The notes: generated by a model not told the origin, from the sequence alone. A stretch of DNA of 64,000 bases from Burkholderia territorii (GCF_902833055.1 NZ_CADFEJ010000004.1:310001-374000); one strand, 5' to 3'. Shown: positions 1-7,431, counted from the first letter of the stretch. Translations and numbers: made by a program.

Positions 1-1
1 G

Positions 2-271
2 TTCTATCTCGATCCGCCGTATCACGAAACGCAGGGGTACGGGATGCCGTTCCCATTCGTCGAGTACGAAAAGATGGCCGACCGATTGCGTCGTCTCAAG
101 GGGCGCGCGATTGTAAGTCTCAACGATCACCCCGATATTCGGCGCGTGTTCGATGGGTTCTACATCGAGACCGTGCCAATCCAGTACACGGTTGGCGTTG
201 AGGCTGTCGACCGAAACGAGCTGATCATCTTTAGTTGGGATGACGCGGCGCAGCCAGTCGGATTGTTCTAA
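2..271 (+). CDS. DNA adenine methylase, D12/Dam class (C-terminal part, 5' truncated by window)
   Basis: The reading frame is open from base 2 and gives a protein beginning FYLDPPYHETQGYG; DPPY is the catalytic motif IV of N6-adenine methyltransferases of the Dam/D12 class, and the end (VDRNELIIFSW) matches the conserved C-terminus of that family. Only the last 89 residues are present, so the internal ATG at 44 is not the start. It would methylate adenine in a short DNA target using S-adenosylmethionine. It ends convergently to the immunity gene at 308. Orphan Dam genes of this kind are common on prophages and islands, which fits the accessory character of this end; whether a restriction partner exists lies outside the window. 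Confidence 0.85.
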   Translation, partial: FYLDPPYHETQGYGMPFPFVEYEKMADRLRRLKGRAIVSLNDHPDIRRVFDGFYIETVPIQYTVGVEAVDRNELIIFSWDDAAQPVGLF

Positions 272-307
272 AGACAGGCGATCGGTGGGGCGGTGGCCCC
301 ACCTCCC

Positions 308-1015
308 TCAGATACTCGCGTAGGTCGGCAGGAGATCCTGATCAACGAGGCGGATCTCGATGCGATTTGCGACCTCGACGTGCTCGGGGTTTTCGATCGA
401 GAACGGTGCGTCCGTGACGCTAACGATGATCGTCCCGGTTTGCTTTCCGGAAGAGGGGACCGGGATGAGAGCGCGTGCCTCCGGCACCTCTTGTGGTGTG
501 ACGATCTTCGGTAGATATAGCATCCAACCGACGCCGGGTTTGTCGTCGAAGACCTGCTTATCGACGTAACCTTGAGGCTCGACCGTCACGTATGCCGGCG
601 CGGTGTGTTGGACAATACCTTCGACGATTGCAGCGGCTTGGTCGGTCGAAAGCAATCGTTCGTCATTGAAGTCCGCTTCGATTTTCTTGGGGCGCTCTTT
701 GGTTGCGACGAGATACGTCAATGTCGCACCAGCGCGTTGGTCATCGCCGCCATCCCACAACGAGATAATTTGCGGTCGATGCTCCGCGCCTCCGAACTCG
801 GTTCGCAACACCGCCAGAGCAGCTGTTGTAGGCTTCCAGTCCTCGAACGCAGGATACAAACGGGCTTCCTCTTTCGAATCGCCAGTCAGGAACCATTGGG
901 AGAGCTGGGGCGCGTGAGCGTGTATTGCCTGCGCGACTGATCCGAGCTGTTCAAAGACGACGTCCAGGTCGGACGCATCATGCTGCGGATCTCTGAAGCG
1001 GGAGGTGATTTTCAT
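308..1015 (-). CDS. T6SS immunity protein, Imm52 family
   Basis: This 235-residue acidic cytoplasmic protein resembles the Imm52 family (my recognition; no search run). It has no signal peptide or membrane segment. It lies two bases after the stop of the Tox-REase-5 nuclease gene, the usual toxin-immunity spacing, and has no good ribosome binding site of its own, so translation is probably coupled to the toxin gene. Its expected job is to bind and block the nuclease domain in the producer and its kin. In Pseudomonas aeruginosa the equivalent position holds the immunity gene of the TseT effector. The gene is the last of the PAAR-led operon and converges on the methylase fragment. Confidence 0.75.
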   Translation of the reverse strand: MKITSRFRDPQHDASDLDVVFEQLGSVAQAIHAHAPQLSQWFLTGDSKEEARLYPAFEDWKPTTAALAVLRTEFGGAEHRPQIISLWDGGDDQRAGATLTYLVATKERPKKIEADFNDERLLSTDQAAAIVEGIVQHTAPAYVTVEPQGYVDKQVFDDKPGVGWMLYLPKIVTPQEVPEARALIPVPSSGKQTGTIIVSVTDAPFSIENPEHVEVANRIEIRLVDQDLLPTYASI

Positions 1016-1017
1016 AT

Positions 1018-1620
1018 TCAGCCAGTGACAACGTAGGGAATTCCGTTTTCTGCGAGGGTAGTGCGGAAGTAGGACATCGTTCGCGGAGTCTGAAAATAGT
1101 ACTGGAGTTTGGTCGGAGGGTTGGCATGGACCTTCATTGCGCGCTCTTCGATTTCCACCGTGATTTTAGAAAACCCCTTGAACCACGTGACTGGCTTCTT
1201 CGTCTCGCTGTCGAAGAACTGGTCATAGTCCCCCTTCGCTTCCTGTAGGAGGCATGCCGGTTGTTGGAATCCATCGAAGTCGGTGCCATTCCATGCCCAC
1301 TCCTCGCTCCATCCTTCCTCGACGCTATATGGCCGTCCGGTGATGCGTCCTTGATACTCGCGAGGCCCGCGATTCATGTTGTAACGGCGTCGGACCGGCG
1401 CACCGCCTATTTCGGGCGGGCATTGCTTGCACTTTTCACCGGTGCGAGGAATCGCCCGGACGTCCGGTTTTGCTTTGCTTTCGTCCTTCGGCGTGTCGCT
1501 AGACAGGCTCGCCGTTCCCGCCACTGCCGCCCCGCCCAACAAGGCTACGCCAGCGCGCGCCAATAGCGGCCCAAGCTCCACCGCCGCCGCTTCTATCACC
1601 GGTACTACCAATCCCGCCAT
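1018..1620 (-). CDS. T6SS nuclease effector, Tox-REase-5 domain (TseT-like)
   Basis: A 200-residue protein with a hydrophobic N-terminal stretch (about residues 3-40), a short charged linker, and a C-terminal domain from about residue 60 that matches Tox-REase-5, a PD-(D/E)xK nuclease fold. Candidate catalytic residues are D116 (DFDG) and E127-x-K129 (QEAKG). The start at 1620 has a GGGGGAT ribosome site about eight bases upstream. The expected role is degradation of DNA in a competitor after delivery by a PAAR-tipped VgrG spike. The order PAAR - DUF4123 - small adaptor - nuclease - immunity matches, as I recall it, the P. aeruginosa tseT cluster. The first 122 bases overlap the upstream ORF. 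Confidence 0.8.
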   Translation of the reverse strand: MAGLVVPVIEAAAVELGPLLARAGVALLGGAAVAGTASLSSDTPKDESKAKPDVRAIPRTGEKCKQCPPEIGGAPVRRRYNMNRGPREYQGRITGRPYSVEEGWSEEWAWNGTDFDGFQQPACLLQEAKGDYDQFFDSETKKPVTWFKGFSKITVEIEERAMKVHANPPTKLQYYFQTPRTMSYFRTTLAENGIPYVVTG

Positions 1621-1975
1621 CTTGAGATCCCCCGTTGTCTTGTGGATGTTCGATGCGCCATTTGATGACGCGAAGGTAATCGTGAAAACGTTCGTCGGCC
1701 GAGCGGCCGGGCCGAGTCAGCCACGCGCGTGTGGCCGGCTTTTCATAAAATTTCGGCGCGTATGCCTCGATCCGAAGAAACGCGGCGACATTCTCGTCGG
1801 ATTCGATGCCGAGCCGCCGAGCTGCGACATACGCGTTCCAGAGGCGCGTCGACAGAGTGTCGTCGTCGGCCAGCTTCGGGTCGGCTTTGACGAGATCGAG
1901 CCGCGTGCGTTCGACATATCCGCGTGCATCGATCTCGGCAAGGCCGGCGATCTGTTCGCCCGTCAGTTCAAGCAT
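1499..1975 (-). CDS. putative T6SS co-chaperone/adaptor (co-TecT-like position)
   Basis: The 158-residue ORF starts eight bases inside the end of the DUF4123 chaperone gene. Residues 1-110 look like a genuine mixed helical protein (LTGEQIAGLAEIDARGYVE at the N-terminus). Residues from about 112 onward are Gly/Ser/Arg-rich low complexity and lie almost entirely over the start of the toxin gene in another frame. By position it corresponds to the co-chaperone that works with the DUF4123 adaptor to load TseT onto its PAAR protein; I do not recognise a named domain, so that function is inferred from context. The tail may be real, or may mark a frameshift that lengthened the ORF. Confidence 0.6.
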   Translation of the reverse strand: MLELTGEQIAGLAEIDARGYVERTRLDLVKADPKLADDDTLSTRLWNAYVAARRLGIESDENVAAFLRIEAYAPKFYEKPATRAWLTRPGRSADERFHDYLRVIKWRIEHPQDNGGSQDGGIGSTGDRSGGGGAWAAIGARWRSLVGRGGSGGNGEPV

Positions 1976-2471
1976 GCGGGTGCACTCCCTTTAATTTCCC
2001 GTTCACTTCCACGAGCCAATTGAATGTCGGGACGAAGAACTGCATGCGTTGCGTCAGTTCCATCAGCGATGCCACGTCGGCCATGATGCGGGCGTCGTAG
2101 AAGCGTAGGAGCGCCGTGCGCCCGTCGGGCAGGCGCACGTCGAGCCGGCGACGCAGTTCGTCCGCGAGCGATTCGATCGGATAGGCACTGATGAGCCATG
2201 ACACACCGGTCGAGCCGCCGGCCATCGCCGAAAGCGCGTGCCGAATGCTCCCCGGCGCTCGTTCCCAATCTAGCAGCCACGGTCCGGCGTCGGCGAGCGA
2301 TGCGTCTGGCGTGCCGTCAAATAAGGCGACGGCCGCTTGCGATCGCTCAGGGGTCGATCCGCCGGCCGCGTCCGCGAACAGAAGACCGTCGACGAGGGCG
2401 TACAGGTGCACCTGCATGGTCAACTGCTGTTGGCGCGTAGCGAAGAAGGATTCGATCGAGATGTCCGCCAT
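1968..2471 (-). CDS. DUF4123-domain T6SS effector chaperone (TecT/Tap-1 family)
   Basis: The protein has 167 residues and shows the DUF4123 pattern: a LYALVDGLL strand near residue 22, GPWLLDWE, the central LISAYPIESLADELRRRLDVRLPDG segment, and LLRFYDARIMADVASLM near the end. Proteins of this family act in the cytoplasm, binding a cargo effector and loading it onto a VgrG or PAAR tip protein; they are not secreted. The start codon follows the PAAR stop by four bases and the stop overlaps the next gene by eight bases, so the genes are translationally linked. The partner effector is predicted to be the Tox-REase-5 protein two genes downstream. Confidence 0.85.
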   Translation of the reverse strand: MADISIESFFATRQQQLTMQVHLYALVDGLLFADAAGGSTPERSQAAVALFDGTPDASLADAGPWLLDWERAPGSIRHALSAMAGGSTGVSWLISAYPIESLADELRRRLDVRLPDGRTALLRFYDARIMADVASLMELTQRMQFFVPTFNWLVEVNGKLKGVHPHA

Positions 2472-2475
2472 GAGC

Positions 2476-2883
2476 CTACCCGCGCGCGATCATGGTCGCG
2501 GCGTTCTCGGCCGCCGACTTCAGGCATTCGAGACAAAGCGTCGGCGATGGTGCGAGCGCGGTTGCTGCGGCTGCTACTGCGCCGCCTGTCGTCGCCTCGC
2601 CGGCCCCGACGTCGTCGAGCGTTGCGGACGACTGCGAGGCAATCAGCGTTGCGCCGCACGCGGTTTTCATGCCCTCGATGGCCGTTTCCCGGCCTGCGAT
2701 TTGGTGCGGGTAGCGTCGTCCGATGGCGGGGAGGATTGGGAAGACTCCCTTGCACTGCGGGCAAAGTACCTTGTGGCCGACGCCTGCAATGGGCTTTCCG
2801 TCGATTGTCGCGTTCGCGCTGCCCTCCAGCACGCGGCCGCCGTGCGTCGTCGTGTCGCCGACGCAAATCATGGCTCGGGCCAT
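2476..2883 (-). CDS. PAAR-domain T6SS spike-tip protein
   Basis: I chose the ATG at 2883 over an upstream ORF extension because it has a GAGAG site eight bases before it and opens directly on the domain (MARAMICVGDTTTHGG). The 135-residue protein carries a PAAR motif over residues 1-85, with DTTTHGG, GKPIAGVGHKV and a Cys-x-x-Cys metal pair (CPQC); a second pair (CLEC) sits near the C-terminus after an Ala-rich stretch. PAAR proteins cap the VgrG spike and carry effectors. No VgrG or structural T6SS gene is in the window, so this is an orphan cargo cassette that must use a secretion apparatus encoded elsewhere. It heads the five-gene operon ending at 308. Confidence 0.85.
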   Translation of the reverse strand: MARAMICVGDTTTHGGRVLEGSANATIDGKPIAGVGHKVLCPQCKGVFPILPAIGRRYPHQIAGRETAIEGMKTACGATLIASQSSATLDDVGAGEATTGGAVAAAATALAPSPTLCLECLKSAAENAATMIARG

Positions 2884-2984
2884 AAGTTTCTCTCGTAGGT
2901 ATGGTTTTCGTATGAATTTACCACTTCCGGCAGAGCGGCCGACTGCAGCCGGCCATGTTGGGCCGTCAAATTGTGTCAATCGGC

Positions 2985-3476
2985 TTAGAGCATCGTCGCG
3001 CGTTGCTTCTCTTCCCTGAGCAGATGCCGCAGGCGTTGAAGTGGGCCTTGGCCGCCGCCAAGGTCGCCCTTGTTATCGATGTGCTTGTCGACATAGTCGA
3101 ACCAATCCTGCACTCGCTCGATCGACTTTCTCAGCGCCAGAATTTCAAGAATCAGTAATCTGACCTGCGGATCGGTGTAGTCGCGCCAAAGTGTGCGCAG
3201 CTCCGAATCGGTGGGCGCGTCGAAGTCCGGCATGGTCGGCTTCAGTTTGACGCGGCGGTCTCTGAGCGGGACGCGATTCCGGTCGACCTTACCCGCTTCG
3301 ATGCGGCGCGATTGCGCCGGCATCAGCGGGTTGTAGACCGCCTCTATCCATGACTCCAGCTCGCGCTCGGTTAACTCGATGGGCGTGCGTTTCCATTCCT
3401 CCTCGCCGAGGAACCGATACTCCCAAAAGTATGCCCACTGAGGTTTAATCACGACGCGAATACTGTATAAAAACAC
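2985..3476 (-). CDS. hypothetical protein
   Basis: I do not recognise this 163-residue protein. It uses a GTG start inside the LexA box; another GTG at 3452 is possible, and neither has a convincing ribosome site. The N-terminal half is rich in Trp/Tyr and charged residues (PQWAYFWEYRFLGEEEW), the middle is basic, and the C-terminal third is amphipathic helix (LRTLWRDYTDPQVRLLILEILALR) that could form a coiled coil. It has no signal or membrane segment. It is transcribed toward the PAAR operon with a 101-base gap and divergently from the SRAP gene, so it may be SOS-controlled, part of the T6SS cassette, or neither. Confidence 0.55.
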   Translation of the reverse strand: MFLYSIRVVIKPQWAYFWEYRFLGEEEWKRTPIELTERELESWIEAVYNPLMPAQSRRIEAGKVDRNRVPLRDRRVKLKPTMPDFDAPTDSELRTLWRDYTDPQVRLLILEILALRKSIERVQDWFDYVDKHIDNKGDLGGGQGPLQRLRHLLREEKQRATML

Positions 3477-3480
3477 AGTG
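3461..3480 (+). promoter_or_regulatory. LexA/SOS box overlapping a divergent promoter
   Basis: The sequence TACTGTATAAAAACACAGTG contains CTGT-N8-ACAG, the LexA operator form used by E. coli and betaproteobacteria. A sigma-70-like promoter overlaps it: TTTAAT at 3444-3449, a 16-base spacer and TATAAA at 3466-3471, pointing toward the SRAP gene whose ATG is 49 bases further on. LexA bound here would block that promoter, and probably any leftward promoter for the hypothetical gene whose GTG lies within the box. Confidence 0.8.
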
Positions 3481-3528
3481 TATCGCGAGGTAAGATGGGG
3501 CGGTCAAGAGCGGAAATTGGGGACGTCG

Positions 3529-4185
3529 ATGTGCACGAGTTACAAAGCACCAAGCGAAGATCCGGGTATCAGTGAGCTGAGGATTGGCATCGGTGATTTG
3601 TACCGCCGCGACCCATGGGAGCCGGATGTGTATCCGGACTATGCAGCTCCGATCGCTTGGGCTGAAGGCGATGGTGTTGCCGTGGTCAAGGCCGTGTTCG
3701 GGTTCTGGCCGAAGTTCATGCAGCCGGAGCGCCTCGACGAACGCGGCCGAAAGCGGCGCAAGCTCGATACGATGAATGCGCGGGCAGAGACGGTCGGCGA
3801 GTCTCGCTTGTACGGCAACGCGTGGCGAGCTGGCCAGCGGTGCCTTATTCCGGCGCAGTGGATCTACGAGCCGTGTTACGAGACGGGGCGCAATGTGTGG
3901 CAGCGGATTGGCCTCGCTGGCTGGCAACCGTATTGCGTCGCCGGCATCTGGCGCCGCTACGACGGCGACGATGGGCGTACCCTGATCGGAATGTCCATGC
4001 TGACCGTCAATGCCGACGGGCATGCCGTGATGGGGCGCATGCACAAGCCCGGCGACGAGAAACGATCGGTAGTCATATTGCGCCCGGCCGACTATGACGA
4101 ATGGCTGCACACGGAGAATGTTGAAGCCGCGCGCACGCTGCTGCAGCTCTATCCGGCCGACGACATGGTGGTCGCACCAAAGTAG
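3529..4185 (+). CDS. SRAP-domain abasic-site protein (YedK/HMCES family)
   Basis: The start at 3529 was chosen because the protein then begins Met-Cys-Thr-Ser-Tyr: SRAP proteins lose Met1 and use Cys2 to form a thiazolidine crosslink with abasic sites in single-stranded DNA. The 218-residue product also has the family's Asn (N83 in TMNARAET), Glu (E114 in IYEP) and His (H172 in RMHKPGDEKR) in the expected places. It should shield abasic sites at stalled forks from cleavage and error-prone bypass. A LexA box about 50 bases upstream predicts induction by DNA damage. The RMHKPGDEKRS version of the last motif is longer than the usual RMP form and common in mobile-element copies. A hairpin terminator follows. 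Confidence 0.9.
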   Translation: MCTSYKAPSEDPGISELRIGIGDLYRRDPWEPDVYPDYAAPIAWAEGDGVAVVKAVFGFWPKFMQPERLDERGRKRRKLDTMNARAETVGESRLYGNAWRAGQRCLIPAQWIYEPCYETGRNVWQRIGLAGWQPYCVAGIWRRYDGDDGRTLIGMSMLTVNADGHAVMGRMHKPGDEKRSVVILRPADYDEWLHTENVEAARTLLQLYPADDMVVAPK

Positions 4186-4207
4186 CTTGGACGCGCTCAG
4201 ATACACG

Positions 4208-4232
4208 AAAGCCCGCTGCGAGCGGGCTTTTT
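4208..4232 (+). terminator. rho-independent terminator after the SRAP gene
   Basis: AAAGCCCGCT - GCG - AGCGGGCTTT forms a perfect 10-bp stem with a 3-base loop followed by T residues. It begins 23 bases after the SRAP stop codon. Confidence 0.85.
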
Positions 4233-4467
4233 CATGTGCTACGAAATTGCTACAGCAAGGGTCGGAAGCCTTGCTGGACAAGCCTTGCGCTTGTCATTCC
4301 ATCCCCTGAACTACGGGGAGAGCCCTGTCCGCGGTTCCGCGTACCAAAGACGCGAACGGGACGGCGATGTGGACAGCGCGCAGAGTATAGCAAACGCGCG
4401 GCGCATCGGCGGACGGAATGCGTGCCGATACGCGCCGCGCGCGCTTACTCGTGTCGGGAACCCCGAA
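4233..4467. other. gene-free boundary with tandem hairpins, tRNA-like on the minus strand
   Basis: No ORF here looks real. Read on the minus strand, 4314 to 4254 folds like parts of a tRNA: a D-arm-like GTAGTTCAGGGGATGGAAT, a 6-bp stem with a 7-base loop (GACAAG-CGCAAGG-CTTGTC, 4277-4295), and a 7-bp stem (AGCAAGG/CCTTGCT, 4254-4275) where a T-arm would be. The acceptor stem does not close and loop position 33 is not U, so I do not call a functional tRNA. Nearby GCTAC-N6-GCTAC repeats (4238-4253) resemble integrase-type sites. The stretch separates accessory genes from the core gene order and could be an attachment-site remnant. Confidence 0.35.
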
Positions 4468-4650
4468 TCAGAAATCGACGACGACGAAATCTTCCTTGCC
4501 CACGTCGCACAGCGGGCAGCGCCAGTCGGCGGGAATGTCGGCGAAACGGGTGCCGGCGGGGATGCCCTCGTCGGGCAGGCCTTCTGCTTCGTTGTACACC
4601 CACCCGCAAATCAGGCAGACCCAGTTCTGGTATTCGGTTACTTCGCTCAT
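4468..4650 (-). CDS. rubA: rubredoxin
   Basis: A 60-residue protein with the two rubredoxin iron knuckles, CLICG near the start and CPLC near the end, and the conserved core YNEAEGLPDEGIPAGTRFADIPADW. One Fe held by four cysteines makes it a small cytoplasmic one-electron carrier. The start at 4650 gives the normal family length; a longer ORF upstream adds unrelated residues. It is a single gene, divergent from the DUF4399 gene. The redox partner is not identifiable here. Confidence 0.95.
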   Translation of the reverse strand: MSEVTEYQNWVCLICGWVYNEAEGLPDEGIPAGTRFADIPADWRCPLCDVGKEDFVVVDF

Positions 4651-4846
4651 GTGGTGCTCGGAATGATGAAAATCCGTGATGCCGTGCGCAGTGTGGCCGG
4701 CGGACGAAAGGCGCAATGGTACCGGAATTTCGTCGAACGCCGCCGCAACGTCGTTTTAAACGTCGCATCGCGAACAACGGCCGTCATCGCGCGGGCCGGG
4801 CGCGCAGTGTATGCTTCGTGAGCCTTTCAATCTGAAGGAGAAAACA

Positions 4847-5251
4847 ATGCTCAACAAGAAGTGGATCGCGGGTGCGGTAAGTGTCGCGGCACTGGCCGTG
4901 TCGACGCTCGCGCATGCCGAGGCGCGCGTGTTCTTCGTCGAGCCGAAGGACGGCGCGACGGTGTCGAGCCCCGTGCACGTGAAGTTCGGCCTCGAAGGAA
5001 TGGATCTCAAGCCGGCCGGCGACATGACGCCGGACACCGGCCACCATCACCTGCTGATCGACGGCAAGCCGGTGCCGAAGGGCGACGTGATCCCCGCGAC
5101 AGACCATTCGCTGCATTTCGGCAAGGGCCAGACCGAAACCGACGTGAAGCTGCCGCCCGGCCAGCACACGCTGACGCTGCAGCTCGGCGACGGCGCGCAC
5201 CGCTCGTACGGTCCCGAGCTGAGCTCGACGATCTCGGTCAACGTGAAGTAA
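4847..5251 (+). CDS. DUF4399 periplasmic protein
   Basis: A 134-residue protein with a clear signal peptide (MLNKKWIAGAVSVAALAVST, cleaved after AHA at residue 24), so exported to the periplasm. The mature domain matches DUF4399: FVEPKDGATVSSPVHVKFGLEGM, DTGHHHLLIDG and HSLHFGKGQTET, a single small beta-sandwich rich in histidine. The start has an AAGGAG site six bases upstream. Function is unknown; the His cluster suggests, but does not show, metal binding. A GC-rich imperfect hairpin at about 5268-5301 follows but lacks a T-run. Confidence 0.9.
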   Translation: MLNKKWIAGAVSVAALAVSTLAHAEARVFFVEPKDGATVSSPVHVKFGLEGMDLKPAGDMTPDTGHHHLLIDGKPVPKGDVIPATDHSLHFGKGQTETDVKLPPGQHTLTLQLGDGAHRSYGPELSSTISVNVK

Positions 5252-5441
5252 TCGCCCCCTCGCATGCGGGCACCCGGCCGGGAGGCTGCGGCCGGATGCC
5301 CGTCGCGGCGGCCGCGCAACCCCGCCGCGTCGCCTGGCGGTCCCGTCGATCCGGCACGCGCCGCCATGCCGCCGCGGCACGAAATGAACCGCGCACCGGC
5401 CTAGTCCGTCCGGCCATCCCGGCGCGGGCGTCCGCCACCGG

Positions 5442-5447
5442 TACAAT
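5442..5447 (+). promoter_or_regulatory. candidate -10 element of uup
   Basis: TACAAT lies 34 bases before the uup ATG. No convincing -35 hexamer is placed 16-18 bases upstream, which is common for promoters in such GC-rich DNA. Confidence 0.35.
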
Positions 5448-5481
5448 GGGCGCTTCCGATTTCTCTCTTCGCCGTCTCCCC

Positions 5482-7431
5482 ATGTCGCTTTATTCCATTA
5501 CCGGCGCGCAACTCGCGTTCGGTCACGTCGCGTTGCTCGATCACGCGGATTTCTCGCTGGAGGCCGGCGAGCGCGTCGGCCTGATCGGTCGCAACGGCGC
5601 GGGCAAGTCGTCGCTGCTGAAGATCGTCGCCGGACTGGCGAAGCCCGACGACGGGCTGATCACGCGCCAGCAGGAGCTCGTGACCGTCTACGTGCCGCAG
5701 GAGCCCGAGTTCGAACCGGGCGCGACCGTGTTCAACGCCGTCGCATCGGGCCTCACGCACACGCGCGAAGTGCTCGAAGAATACGATTCGATCGCGCACC
5801 GCCTCGCGGAGACGCCCGAAGGCGCCGAGCACGACGCGCTGCTCGCGCGGATGAACGCGCTGCAGTCGACGCTCGACGCGCACGATGCGTGGAACTGGCG
5901 TACGCGCGTGTCGATGACGCTCGCGCAGATCGGCCTGACCGACGGCGACGCGCAGGTCGATGCGCTGTCGGGCGGCATGCAGAAGCGTGTCGCACTGGCG
6001 CGCGCGCTCGTGCTGCAGCCGGACGTGCTGCTGCTCGACGAACCGACCAACCACCTCGACTTCGACGGCATCCGCTGGCTGGAAGAGCTGCTCGTCGCGC
6101 AGCGCGCGGGCCTGTTGTTCATCACCCACGATCGCGCGTTCCTCGATCGCGTCGCAACGCGCATCGTCGAGCTCGATCGCGGCCGGCTGCTGTCGTACCC
6201 GGGCAACTTCTCCGCGTACCAGACGCGCAAGGCGCAGCAACTGGAAGTCGAGCGCGTGGAAAACGAGAAGTTCGACAAGCTGCTCGCTCAGGAAGAAGTG
6301 TGGATCCGCAAGGGCGTCGAGGCGCGCCGCACGCGCAGCGTCGGCCGCATCGCGCGGCTCGTGCAGATGCGCAACGAGCGCGCGGAGCGCCGCAATGCGC
6401 AAGGCAACGTGAAGCTCGACGTCGCGCAGGGCGAGAAGTCGGGCAAGATCGTCGCGGAGCTGACGGACGTGACGAAACGCTACGGCGATCGCACGGTCGT
6501 CGACACCTTCTCGACGACGGTCATGCGCGGCGACAAGATCGGTTTCGTCGGCCCGAACGGCGCCGGCAAGACCACGCTGCTCAAGCTGATCCTCGGCGAG
6601 CTGAAGCCCGACGCGGGCACGGTGCGTACCGGCACGAACCTGCAGGTCGCGTATTTCGACCAGATGCGCGCGCAGCTCGACCAGGAAAAGAGCCTGGCCG
6701 ACACGATCAGCCCCGGCAGCGAGTGGGTCGAGATCGGGGGCGTGCGCAAGCACGTGATGAGCTATCTCGGCGACTTCCTGTTCGCGCCGGAACGTGCACG
6801 CTCGCCGGTGAAGTCGCTGTCGGGCGGCGAGCGCAACCGGCTGCTGCTCGCGCGCCTGTTCGCGCGTCCGGCCAACGTGCTGGTGCTCGACGAACCGACC
6901 AACGACCTCGACATCCCGACGCTCGAACTGCTCGAAGAGCTGCTGGCCGACTACGACGGCACGGTGCTGCTGGTCAGCCACGATCGCGCGTTCCTCGACA
7001 ACGTCGTCACGTCGGTGATCGCGGCCGAGGGCGACGGCAAGTGGCGCGAATACGTCGGCGGCTTTACCGACTGGCAGATCCAGAGCGAGCGCTCGCAGCA
7101 GCTCGCGCAGCAGGAGGCGGCGAAGCGCGCGGTGAAGGAAGCGGCGCCGGTCAAGGAAGACGCGGCGAAAAGCGCGGCCGGCCGTAATGCACAGCGCACG
7201 GTGAAGCTGTCGTTCAACGAGCAGCGCGAACTCGATGCGCTGCCGGAGAAGATCGCGGCGCTCGAGGAAGAACAGAAGACGATCAACGCGCAGCTCGAGG
7301 ACGGTTCGATCTTCGCGAAGGATCCGCAGGAAGGCACGCGCCTGACCGAGCGGTTCGCGGCGATCGACGACGAGCTGCTCGCGGCGCTCGAGCGGTGGGA
7401 GACGCTCGAGGCAAAGCGCAAGCCGGTCTGA
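5482..7431 (+). CDS. uup: ABC-F ATPase Uup
   Basis: The 649-residue protein has two ABC domains in tandem and no membrane part. Walker A motifs are GRNGAGKSS (about residue 37) and GPNGAGKTT (about residue 357), with signatures LSGGMQKR and LSGGERNR. The inter-domain linker contains EEVWIRKGVEARRTRSVGRI, the Uup hallmark, and the last 90 or so residues form the charged coiled coil (ELDALPEKIAALEEEQKTI) that in E. coli Uup binds branched DNA. Uup affects precise excision, replication-intermediate stability and ribosome function. The ATG at 5482 was chosen because the domain begins immediately (SITGAQLAFGHVAL); the open frame before it is not conserved-looking. It is followed by parE. Confidence 0.92.
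   Translation: MSLYSITGAQLAFGHVALLDHADFSLEAGERVGLIGRNGAGKSSLLKIVAGLAKPDDGLITRQQELVTVYVPQEPEFEPGATVFNAVASGLTHTREVLEEYDSIAHRLAETPEGAEHDALLARMNALQSTLDAHDAWNWRTRVSMTLAQIGLTDGDAQVDALSGGMQKRVALARALVLQPDVLLLDEPTNHLDFDGIRWLEELLVAQRAGLLFITHDRAFLDRVATRIVELDRGRLLSYPGNFSAYQTRKAQQLEVERVENEKFDKLLAQEEVWIRKGVEARRTRSVGRIARLVQMRNERAERRNAQGNVKLDVAQGEKSGKIVAELTDVTKRYGDRTVVDTFSTTVMRGDKIGFVGPNGAGKTTLLKLILGELKPDAGTVRTGTNLQVAYFDQMRAQLDQEKSLADTISPGSEWVEIGGVRKHVMSYLGDFLFAPERARSPVKSLSGGERNRLLLARLFARPANVLVLDEPTNDLDIPTLELLEELLADYDGTVLLVSHDRAFLDNVVTSVIAAEGDGKWREYVGGFTDWQIQSERSQQLAQQEAAKRAVKEAAPVKEDAAKSAAGRNAQRTVKLSFNEQRELDALPEKIAALEEEQKTINAQLEDGSIFAKDPQEGTRLTERFAAIDDELLAALERWETLEAKRKPV

Noticed and set aside
1-4300. A complete prophage
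   Set aside because: A methylase end and a SRAP gene suggest mobile DNA, but there is no integrase, capsid, tail or lysis gene in the window.
4233-4345. A complete tRNA gene on the minus strand
   Set aside because: Arms resemble a tRNA but no 7-bp acceptor stem or CCA end is found and the base before the anticodon is not U; reported only as tRNA-like.
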